40,715 nucleotides of DNA from JAEUSG01 sp964590225 (GTDB lineage: Bacteria; Fibrobacterota; OXYB2-FULL-49-7; JAEUSG01), in NCBI GenBank assembly GCA_964590225.1, contig CAZPWS010000030.1, positions 1 to 40,715 of the forward strand. Reading direction: 5' to 3'. This document shows, one piece after another, positions 34,621 through 40,715 of this stretch (position 1 is its first letter; each line of letters starts with the position of its first letter). The notes under the pieces were generated by a model. It saw only the letters and a list, made by a program, of their open reading frames with translations, did no database searches and had not been told where the DNA came from. The translations under genes and the position numbers were made by a program.

Positions 34621-35418
34621 TAAATTTTTTATCACCTTCTCTAATGCTCTACGCATTTCTTCTGCTGATTGAAATCTGCTCGAAGGGTTAACAGACATCG
34701 CTTTATTAATAATTGCTTTCATAGGTCGTGGAACAAATTCTCTGTACAATTGTCTGTCTGGAAACTTACCTTTTCTAGATAGTTCTCGCATATCTGCAAT
34801 ATCCATCTTGGAAAAATAGCTATCACCATTAACTAATCGATAAAGCGTAATCCCACAAGAATAAATATCGGAAAGCTTTGTATAGTCACTAAAGGAATTA
34901 ACCTCTGGTGCTAAATGTGGAAAGTATTGGTAGTTTTGCTTTATTAAATTTAAGTCAAGCGTATTAAAATCTGGTAATGCTAATCCAAAATCAGAAAGTT
35001 TACCTTCGCCGCAATTACCTATCAAAATATTGGCAGGCTTGATATCCCTATGAACGATATTCTTAGAATGAGCAAATTGCAATGCACGCAATACATCTAC
35101 CATCACTTTTTTAGCACGACTTAAATGTACAAATGCACCACTGACTTCGTCTTCAAGGCTACCTTTTTCTAAATACTCCATAGCAATGTAGATTCGACCA
35201 TCTGGAAACGAACCTGTTTCTAAAACTTTAACAATGCTTGCATGTTCTGCCTGCTTAAGAACTTGGGCTTCTTGGAAGAAATTTGCTTGATTTATAATTT
35301 TTGCCTGAGGAATACATTTGAGAGCACAGATTGAATCTAATCCAATATCGCGTGCTTTCCACACCTCTCCGAATTAGCCGGAGCCAAGCCTTTTTTGGAA
35401 GTCAAATGAAATAGCCAT

Positions 35419-35880
35419 TTAGTTTAATTCGCTCCATGCAGCAAGTAGTGCTTCTTGAACAATAACACACATTTTATCGAAATCTTGTATCTTTGATGTG
35501 TCAAGTTTCGTGGCCAAATATTTACCCTTACCCTTGAATCCCATGTTTTTTGCAATAGTAGATTTAACTTTTTTAGATACTCTCTTTATTCCGTGATCCG
35601 CGGCGACAAGAAATGCTATTGTCTCATACTCGATTCTTTCTACAAATGCAGCATTACGATTTGCCAATGCTTCCGCACCTTTTAAAGTAATAGCACGAGG
35701 AGCTGCAAGAGTAACTTTATCACTTAGTTCTTGATAGAACCATTTTAGGCTATGAGCTTTTGAATATCCATCAGGAAAACAAATACGCTCTGATTTTTCG
35801 ACAATCGGAACATCTTTAGTTCCTGACAAAATTGCATAGGCAAATTCACTACTTCCGCATCGCAATCCCATGATTTTCAT
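35419..35880 (-). CDS. Predicted RNase-H/RuvC-fold protein, unknown role
   Basis: A 153-aa protein. The start MKIMGLRCGSSEFAYAILSG looks like the first two strands of a RuvC/RNase-H fold; acidic positions later (RIEYETIAFLVAADHGI and FDKMCVIVQEALLAAW) could complete a DDE-type centre, but the motifs are imperfect. GGGGG lies just before the ATG. Its stop touches the ATG of the kinase pseudogene (35418), so they were one transcript. The fold assignment is inference; a profile search is needed to confirm. The pairing with a kinase suggests a small signalling or defence module. Confidence 0.45.
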   Translation of the reverse strand: MKIMGLRCGSSEFAYAILSGTKDVPIVEKSERICFPDGYSKAHSLKWFYQELSDKVTLAAPRAITLKGAEALANRNAAFVERIEYETIAFLVAADHGIKRVSKKVKSTIAKNMGFKGKGKYLATKLDTSKIQDFDKMCVIVQEALLAAWSELN

Positions 35881-35915
35881 TAGACCCCCTATACTAAATG
35901 TTAGATATGCTGCAT

Positions 35916-36053
35916 TTACATTTCGCTTTTAGGCGCAGGACGCGCCGTTTTCTTCTTGTGCGGCATGGTATTAGTTCTCTTTTGTATTATTGCTTTGAGC
36001 GCGCTCTTGGTTTTGGGCCAAAATATTGCACCTAAAGATATGTTACAGAACAT
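35916..36053 (-). CDS. Possible 45-aa small protein between the two island genes
   Basis: A 45-codon frame, MFCNISLGAIFWPKTKSALK followed by a basic tail ending PKSEM, lies in the 364-bp gap between the DUF6930-like gene and the RNase-H-fold gene. A shorter start (MPHKKKTARPAPKSEM, 16 aa) is equally possible. No clear ribosome site; no homologue is recognised. It is included only because the gap is otherwise empty. Confidence 0.2.
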   Translation of the reverse strand: MFCNISLGAIFWPKTKSALKAIIQKRTNTMPHKKKTARPAPKSEM

Positions 36054-36244
36054 CAAAGCTGCTGTCAAACCATCTACTCTTTACATATAACCATTAATCT
36101 ACTTGTTTCGCAATTATTTTCTTACTTCGGGAAGGTTGACAACTCCCCCCTTTCCTCCCCTTGTAAGACGCTCAAAAGCCTATTTCTTCGGCGGCGGTTT
36201 ACTGGTTGCGTACCATTTGCATACAGTTGTTCATGTTGTCCCTA

Positions 36245-37288
36245 TTACGGGGACATTGGAAGGCTACCATTTGACATGGCCTCTTCCATGCTATACAGAA
36301 AGTCCGTTATATACGGAAGTTCGTCAATTCGCTCAAATCTTATATCTACTTGTTTGGCAATGCCTTCAAAAACATCAGCGAAGGCTGAATCATTTTTCAA
36401 TTGGATCATTCGTGGCTTTGCTCCTTTTGACAGAAACGATTGCAAAACTTTATCACACGACTCTTTGAGGTAGTCGGTGAAAGGTGGAAATAGGCCGTAC
36501 TGATTCGCAAATTGCTTCTCATTGACCCCCATTAAAAAAAGTCCAAAGTAGGGGGGTTCGTGGTCGTTTATTGTTCCGGGCAGGTGAACCAGATCGATTT
36601 CCTCCTTCAGTCCGGAGCTAGGCAAATTTAACAGACGCTGCATTGTAACATCGTCCAAAATGATTTCAGGAGTTTCTTCCTTCGCGGGATAACCGATATG
36701 AACCTTTCGGGAAACCCATTTATCGTCTTCTTTGCAGCGAATGAGCATTTCTCCATGTGCAGTGTCCCGAATATGGTCAATAATATCTTCGCCTTCATTA
36801 AAAAGGGAAAGAGTCTGTTCGAGGCAATCATATAGCGATTCAATTTCATTTTCGGTGAGGAACCATGGAAAGTAATGAGGTTTATAGCTGCGGAACAGTG
36901 GCCATTTACCTCCGGGATAAGAGAGTAGCAGCTTCTTGGTCACCTTAAGGTCGTTCTTCTCCATAAAATCGCGTGGTGCAAGAGAGAATGAGAGCAAATC
37001 AAGTTCATACCTAAGACTTTTTTCGGGCTGACCGTCTCCGTAGTGTGTGACCATTTTCTTAAAATTTCTCATACCCTGTGCTCCACGAAAGGCGTTGAGA
37101 CCGAACTCCTTACTACCGTTGCCCATAACACAGCACAAATACATCTGACCATCGCGAGGGCTTTGAACAATGAATACATCCTCGTCCTTGAACAATTTCC
37201 ACGGTTCGGTCTGGACAAATTTATGTACCATAGCGTAAAGTTTTTTCCACAAGGGGGAGTAAGTTGGTGCTATTTTATACTTGTTCAC
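36245..37288 (-). CDS. DUF6930/DUF7309-like protein
   Basis: A 347-aa cytoplasmic protein starting at GTG (37288) with AAGGAG upstream. The N-terminal half (ETPWKLFKDEDVF-like region, QMYLCCVMGNGSKEFGLNAF) and the C-terminal half (PGTINDHEPPYFGLFLMGVN, KPRMIQLKNDSAFADVFEGI) resemble the DUF7309 and DUF6930 domains, which occur together in uncharacterised bacterial proteins. The role is unknown. It precedes the RNase-H-fold and kinase genes on the same strand after a 364-bp gap, and follows the BrnT/BrnA pair by about 250 bp. Confidence 0.6.
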   Translation of the reverse strand: MNKYKIAPTYSPLWKKLYAMVHKFVQTEPWKLFKDEDVFIVQSPRDGQMYLCCVMGNGSKEFGLNAFRGAQGMRNFKKMVTHYGDGQPEKSLRYELDLLSFSLAPRDFMEKNDLKVTKKLLLSYPGGKWPLFRSYKPHYFPWFLTENEIESLYDCLEQTLSLFNEGEDIIDHIRDTAHGEMLIRCKEDDKWVSRKVHIGYPAKEETPEIILDDVTMQRLLNLPSSGLKEEIDLVHLPGTINDHEPPYFGLFLMGVNEKQFANQYGLFPPFTDYLKESCDKVLQSFLSKGAKPRMIQLKNDSAFADVFEGIAKQVDIRFERIDELPYITDFLYSMEEAMSNGSLPMSP

Positions 37289-37536
37289 TGCATCTCCTTT
37301 TGTTGTTGATTTTATATTGCCAATTCAGGGGTGAAAGTTGACCGCCGCCTTTTCTTCTCAAATATGGGCAATTCTTCATTCCATTTTTATCCCAAACTTT
37401 GCGTTAGAAGAAACTTTTAAAAAGCAACGCGTTTAGAAAAATCATCATTTTCCGCTGAGTACTACAAGTACCAATTTGGCAATTTGCGTGAAGGGCGGTT
37501 TTTCGCCTTGAACCAACATGGCGTTTTGTGTTGCAA

Positions 37537-37863
37537 TTATACCCTGCCTGCTTTTCTACCGACACCATGGTTGGTGGAGGCATCCATGTGATGGTTAAAC
37601 ATTTCTTCAATCTTATCAGATAGTATTAGTTTCATGTATGATTGATAAGGAATGTCTTTTGTATTAGCTATTGATTTTATTCTGTACAATAAATTGACTG
37701 GAAGTCTCAGCGATATCTTTTCTGTGGATGGCTTAAGATTTGGTAATATTACGCGCTTAGGTTTTGACATATCAAAATATTCTGCCGTGTCAGCTTTTGC
37801 CCAGAACTCTCGTTCGGTGTCTTCATCTTTAAATTGTGGTATTTTCTTTAGCATTTTCTTCAT
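37537..37863 (-). CDS. brnA: BrnA/CopG-type antitoxin
   Basis: A frame opens at 37908, but I start at the ATG at 37863 (MKKMLKKIPQFKDEDTEREF), giving about 108 aa. The region FWAKADTAEYFDMSKPKRVI is the BrnA-like N-terminus, and NLKPSTEKISLRLPVNLLYR is the CopG ribbon-helix-helix. It should bind the toxin and repress their common promoter. The gene overlaps the brnT end by 35 bp and comes second, the BrnT-BrnA order. The C-terminal tail after EEMFNHHMD is longer than usual. Confidence 0.85.
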   Translation of the reverse strand: MKKMLKKIPQFKDEDTEREFWAKADTAEYFDMSKPKRVILPNLKPSTEKISLRLPVNLLYRIKSIANTKDIPYQSYMKLILSDKIEEMFNHHMDASTNHGVGRKAGRV

Positions 37864-38149
37864 ATGTTTTCCGTTCCTTTTTTGACATGTCTCTTGCAGA
37901 TATAACACGAATTCTTCTGTCCCTTGTTGTAAAAGTTATGGAGAGGCATCTTTCTTCAAAAGTTTTGCCTAATGAAAGAGTTCGTTTCTCGATAGTAGAG
38001 TGCTTTACATCTTCAAAGAAAAACAATGGTGAATTCAAAAAAACTTCTTCGATTTCTTCAATGGTAACACCATGTTTTTCAAAGTTTTTATTTCGGTTAC
38101 CAGCATCCCACTGAAAACCATCAAAATCCGCGATAAAAGTGTTTATCAT
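37829..38149 (-). CDS. brnT: BrnT-family ribonuclease toxin
   Basis: A 106-aa protein with the BrnT pattern: FQWDAGNRNKNFEKHGVTIE, EEVFLNSPLFFFED, then RTLSLGKTFEERCLSITFTT and RDRRIRVISARDMSKKERKT. BrnT is a RelE-like ribonuclease that blocks translation. It is first in the operon with the BrnA-type antitoxin. The full conserved ISAR...ER-YEE tail is present, so the toxin looks intact. Confidence 0.9.
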   Translation of the reverse strand: MINTFIADFDGFQWDAGNRNKNFEKHGVTIEEIEEVFLNSPLFFFEDVKHSTIEKRTLSLGKTFEERCLSITFTTRDRRIRVISARDMSKKERKTYEENAKENTTI

Positions 38150-38446
38150 GTGTATCTTAAAGATATACTAATGGAAAAGTCAAATCAATAATCAAACCTA
38201 AACTGCGGTTCAGACACTAAATTAACCTTTTGAGCCGGTTGTACTACTGAGATCAAACTAAATCGGATGGAATTGCTCTTTTATGTAGTAAGAGGTACGG
38301 TGCCATTTCAAACTAAATAGATGGATATTGTTTCTGATTTGTGCGAGGAATGGAACGATCAACTGGAATTTATGCTCAGGCAGATTTATGACTGGACAAA
38401 TGAGGTCTTTGATGTTTGTTTTCTGAAGTCTTTGTTTGAAGATTGC
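38150..38446. other. Intergenic stretch between brnT and the transposase
   Basis: No clear gene. TCAAACTAAAT occurs twice in direct orientation (38253-38263 and 38308-38318, 55 bp apart), each followed by a GATGG-like sequence. A 53-aa plus-strand frame (38321-38482, MDIVSDLCEEWNDQLEFMLR) overlaps the transposase end; it may be a remnant or chance. The left end of the insertion sequence should lie in this stretch, but I could not match it to a right end. Confidence 0.3.
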
Positions 38447-40123
38447 TTATGGAGAGCGAGGCTTACTCATCAAACCAGGTAGCTCATGGCGCATACGCTG
38501 GCACTTTTCGCCAATTTTTTTGCGTGCTTCATCACTTATCCCGATGGTCATCAATTGAATCAATTCCAGAGATGTAAATAATGCATAGTAATTTTCTCTA
38601 AAGATTATTATGTGATTGTCTGCAGGTAGCAGTTCTTGTCGTATGCTTAAAGGTGTTTTTCTGATTAACTCTTCGCCTTTTTTGCGCAGAAGATACAGTT
38701 GAAGTAGGTTGTATGCCATGATAGTAAAGATGATGTGATTTGTAACAAGAGATAAAGAGCGGGAAGTAAATTTTGCGAGATCACTAAAACACTTCAGTTG
38801 TCGGTATCTCTCTTCTATTGTCGTGCGTAAATGGTATTCTTTTGCTGCAACTGTGGGATCTGAAATTTGTTCAGTACTAAGGAGCAACCATATTTCTTCG
38901 TGCCCATCAGCGTAAAGTTCACGATTGGCAATGACTGTCAATGGTACAGTGCATGTAGTCCAACTTGTAAATTCTCCAATAGCCGCAGCTTCCTTCTTTA
39001 CCATGACCATATCTGGTGGTGTAGATGGCTGTTCTTGTTTACGCGCTTTCAATGTTTCCTGTCTCTTTTGTTCCCGCTTTCTGATTGCGATAGGTTTCAA
39101 ACGCACAGGCATAGTTGTTTCTCTCTGTGGTTCTTCGTAAGCCACCCACTTAACATCAGGTCGTCTAAAGAGCGCCATTGCATCGGTATATATCTCCATA
39201 TTCTTACGCATCGGTATAAGTACATTAATGCCATACTCCTTTTTGCATCGTGCTATTTTTTCTCCATCCAGAAAGCCGCGGTCAAGAATCAATTTCTTGA
39301 TTACATCTTTTCCTACTGCATCAACAAACTCTTTTACCAGCTCATATAGCAACGGACATTCATGGGCTTCGCCGGAAACAATCTTAACTCCTATGAGATA
39401 GAAAAACTCCTGATTTGCGTTTGTATGTAACAGTGTGACTATTTTATAACAGCGTTTCCATTGACATTTTACTTTACGAACATCAGACATTTTCTCCAAA
39501 TCTTTCTGACTGACAGGATGGTTGTTCTCATCAAAAAGTAAGCGTTTGGAGCCCTCATATTTAGGGTTGTCTGGAACAAAAAGATAGGAAGCATCTCCTA
39601 TGTAAATGCCATCTTTGTCTAATGCTCGCTGTGAACGAAAAATTCGCGCAACATCATTATTAAACCACTGCGTTAACTTTTCAGCATCCGTACCCTTGGC
39701 AAGTTTGCGCAAAAAGTCCTGATCACAAGGCGTTTCCCTGTCATAGTGGTTCTTCAGATTGAACCCATTGCAAGCCAGTGTAGTGTCTTCCGTCTCGGGA
39801 TGAAGCACGGGCTCTGAAGCCTTGGGAGAAAAGGCGTTGACCATTCCTCCTGTCCGTACTACCATGGGATAAGAATGAAAACTGTGTACACCATGCAACC
39901 TCATTGTTAACTCGCTTGCAATATAGAACCACAATGGAACCTCTTCCTTCTTTCGAGGAGTCGGATATGTTTTTGCAGCCAACTCAAGTATCTTTTTGGC
40001 TCCAATGTACTTGAAGAATTCGGTCTCGAACACCTCACTGGCCGCCTCCATGTAATCAAATTCACCATTCTCAAGACCTTGCAGCACCAAGGGTTTGTTA
40101 TTCTCAAATACGATCAAATCCAT
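38447..40123 (-). CDS. IS4-superfamily DDE transposase (IS1634-like)
   Basis: A 558-aa transposase. Asp177 lies in IYIGDASYLF, Asp281 in LILDRGFLDGEKI, and Tyr430, Arg433, Glu437 and Lys444 form a perfect Y-(2)-R-(3)-E-(6)-K signature, diagnostic of the IS4 superfamily. Long size and the TSRSLSLVTNHIIFTIMAYN region fit the IS1634-like group. It starts 1 bp after the small upstream gene, so the two form an operon. The frame is complete and looks active. Confidence 0.88.
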   Translation of the reverse strand: MDLIVFENNKPLVLQGLENGEFDYMEAASEVFETEFFKYIGAKKILELAAKTYPTPRKKEEVPLWFYIASELTMRLHGVHSFHSYPMVVRTGGMVNAFSPKASEPVLHPETEDTTLACNGFNLKNHYDRETPCDQDFLRKLAKGTDAEKLTQWFNNDVARIFRSQRALDKDGIYIGDASYLFVPDNPKYEGSKRLLFDENNHPVSQKDLEKMSDVRKVKCQWKRCYKIVTLLHTNANQEFFYLIGVKIVSGEAHECPLLYELVKEFVDAVGKDVIKKLILDRGFLDGEKIARCKKEYGINVLIPMRKNMEIYTDAMALFRRPDVKWVAYEEPQRETTMPVRLKPIAIRKREQKRQETLKARKQEQPSTPPDMVMVKKEAAAIGEFTSWTTCTVPLTVIANRELYADGHEEIWLLLSTEQISDPTVAAKEYHLRTTIEERYRQLKCFSDLAKFTSRSLSLVTNHIIFTIMAYNLLQLYLLRKKGEELIRKTPLSIRQELLPADNHIIIFRENYYALFTSLELIQLMTIGISDEARKKIGEKCQRMRHELPGLMSKPRSP

Positions 40124-40124
40124 A

Positions 40125-40535
40125 TCAGTTCTTCCTTTGCTTCTTTTTCTCTTTTAAACTGGCACCTTTCGTAATCTGGAGCATTCGTTGCAAACGGTCT
40201 ATGAGTAATAACGACTGTTGCGCCAATTTGACCAAAGCTGCCCGGTTATTCCGAAAACGACGATATGTACGAGTCTGCTGAGTAACTGTATCGAGGCAAA
40301 CTGCGGGGATATAAACCATGCGTGTTTTGCCCTCTTCCTTGGTGGACAAATAGGTGCTCAAGTGTCCTTCTCCTTCTGCACACCTGCAATTGGGCTTTCC
40401 GCATTTACGACGAACAGTAACCAGTGAGCCGATGCGCATTGGATTTTCCTCCTGCAAAATACCTTGCAAGTATTCCAAGCGGGACGATTCGTTTTCCCTT
40501 AATAATTTTCGGAGGCGGCTTATGTCAGTTTTCAT
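40125..40535 (-). CDS. IS accessory protein with CGKPxCxC motif (DUF6788-like)
   Basis: A 136-aa basic protein. GSLVTVRRKCGKPNCRCAEG carries a conserved cysteine cluster (CxxxxCxC) that may bind zinc, followed by a conserved VYIPAVCLDTVTQQTRTYRR helix and a coiled C-terminus. This DUF6788-like family commonly sits next to DDE transposases. The gene ends 1 bp before the transposase start. A possible DNA-binding or regulatory role in transposition is inference. There is no ribosome site and the -10 lies close to the ATG. Confidence 0.7.
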   Translation of the reverse strand: MKTDISRLRKLLRENESSRLEYLQGILQEENPMRIGSLVTVRRKCGKPNCRCAEGEGHLSTYLSTKEEGKTRMVYIPAVCLDTVTQQTRTYRRFRNNRAALVKLAQQSLLLIDRLQRMLQITKGASLKEKKKQRKN

Positions 40536-40569
40536 CTGATATGCTATTATAATATATTACATATCAGAT
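40534..40569 (-). promoter_or_regulatory. IS promoter with palindromic operator
   Basis: ATCTGATATG (40534-40543) and its reverse complement CATATCAGAT (40560-40569) flank an AT-rich core holding TATAAT (about 40552-40547) on the minus strand. TTGCAT 18 bp upstream is a fair -35. The 10-bp arms bracket the -10 and touch the start codon at 40535, so transcripts would have almost no leader. The palindrome is a plausible operator, perhaps for the cysteine-cluster accessory protein. Confidence 0.45.
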
Positions 40570-40641
40570 ATGCAACAAAATAATCCAGAAAATGGCATTG
40601 CCTAAAAAAAGTTTAACAAAGATTATTGGAGGAATAAAAAA

Positions 40642-40692
40642 TTGTCGGAAATAAAACCGATTACAGAGGCAAAAAGTTTCTTGGGTGGCTAG
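40642..40692 (+). other. Short 16-residue frame with ribosome site at window edge
   Basis: GGAGG lies 7 bases before TTG, which begins a frame reading LSEIKPITEAKSFLGG then TAG. It may be a broken gene start or a leader peptide; the window ends 23 bp later, so it cannot be judged. Confidence 0.2.
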
Positions 40693-40715
40693 TTACCCCT
40701 CGAGCCATATACTAC

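Larger units (their letters stand above)
34069..35418 (-). pseudogene. Ser/Thr protein kinase with stop in glycine loop, fused to RAYT
   Basis: From ATG 35418 the frame reads MAISFDFQKRLGSG, then TAA, then FGEVWKARDIGLDSICALKC. The stop lies inside the glycine loop (GxGxFGxV), where Tyr or Asn would be normal. One base change (TAT or TAC to TAA) explains it. All later kinase motifs are intact: the lysine in ALKCIP, HRDIKPANIL, DFGLALP and LAPEV. After SAEEMRRALEKVIKN (end of the kinase domain) the frame runs on without a stop into a REP-associated transposase. The GTG at 35364 gives an open frame of 431 aa but would omit the glycine loop and has no spaced ribosome site. The kinase start abuts the stop of the upstream gene. 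Confidence 0.75.
38447..40590 (-). mobile_element. Insertion sequence (IS4 superfamily) with accessory gene, ends not mapped
   Basis: The transposase and its upstream accessory gene with promoter form one element. Coordinates are the transposase stop and the likely -35 region; the true ends lie outside these. I found no convincing pair of terminal inverted repeats; TCTTTGTT is shared in inverted orientation (near 38430 and 40615) but is too short. Confidence 0.6.

Noticed and set aside
35342..35364. GTG at 35364 as the start of a shorter functional kinase
   Set aside because: It would remove the glycine loop needed for ATP binding and the purine run touches the GTG with no spacing.
35370..35380. 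Recoding or readthrough of the TAA in the kinase glycine loop
   Set aside because: No other gene in the window has an in-frame TAA, and the surrounding island is full of broken genes; a nonsense mutation is simpler.
38253..38318. TCAAACTAAAT direct repeats as iterons or a CRISPR-like array
   Set aside because: Only two copies, 11 bp long, with no third unit.
38400..40700. Terminal inverted repeats for the IS4-superfamily element
   Set aside because: Best match is TCTTTGTT (8 bp); too short to define the ends.
1..40715. CRISPR arrays, rRNA genes and tRNA genes
   Set aside because: No regularly spaced repeat clusters, no rRNA-like stretches and no cloverleaf with a T-arm motif were seen by eye.

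Overview
The window looks like a chromosomal segment of a Gram-negative, moderately AT-rich bacterium, most likely from the FCB assemblage. The reasons are a protein with a type IX secretion (T9SS) type A-like C-terminal sorting domain, PorV-like outer-membrane proteins, a TonB-dependent receptor with an N-terminal carboxypeptidase-regulatory-like domain, and DUF5683-type membrane proteins. A Fibrobacterota-like lineage is my best guess, but there is no rRNA or other marker to prove it.

Region 1 (1-11235) is a phosphate-scavenging neighbourhood. It holds a truncated PhoA-type alkaline phosphatase, a purple-acid-phosphatase-like enzyme in an operon with a TonB-dependent receptor, and a divergently placed PhoB-like response regulator. 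Upstream of the alkaline phosphatase, the receptor and the regulator lie heptamer repeats at an 11-bp period that look like one Pho-box family. Between them sit a DUF4160/DUF2442 pair (toxin-antitoxin candidate), a SRPBCC lipid-binding-like protein, a CBS-like/histidine-kinase/receiver hybrid with a CheY-like partner, and a 5'-truncated sulfatase/phosphoethanolamine-transferase-like gene.

Region 2 (11260-19497, minus strand) is a tight six-gene operon: DUF5683 protein, LacI-family regulator, a 57-aa membrane peptide whose start overlaps the lacI stop, a membrane-anchored CxxC/CxC protein, a PorV-like barrel with an embedded regulator-type beta-propeller, and a 1102-aa T9SS cargo whose M6-peptidase zinc motif is destroyed. 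Region 3 (19681-27316, plus strand) is a run of eight closely spaced or overlapping genes: panC, an outer-membrane barrel, CpaB, an Ig-like lipoprotein, a CpaC-type secretin, a HEAT-STAS fusion, a CpXC-TPR protein and an IspZ-like membrane protein. No pilus ATPase or pilin is present, so the Tad-like secretin module is either dispersed or used for something else.

Region 4 (27313-33176) has housekeeping genes: a YugP-type zinc peptidase, HU with a strong terminator, an ECF sigma factor with a zinc-finger anti-sigma factor that carries a PQQ-type beta-propeller, and glycogen phosphorylase. Region 5 (33177-40715) is a decaying mobile island. A rhuM-family gene is broken by a frameshift and by a 271-bp MITE with 18-bp perfect inverted repeats and a TTCA target duplication. 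A Ser/Thr kinase has a TAA inside its glycine loop and runs in frame into a REP-associated tyrosine transposase that contains a 40-bp perfect palindrome. Around these are a possible RNase-H-fold protein, a DUF6930-like protein, a BrnT/BrnA toxin-antitoxin pair, and an IS4-superfamily insertion sequence with a CGKPxCxC accessory protein.

The most unusual candidates are the propeller-barrel plus dead-protease T9SS operon, the CpaB/secretin/HEAT-STAS/CpXC operon, and the 35-37 kb kinase cluster. Family names come from motif recognition by eye; no database search was possible.
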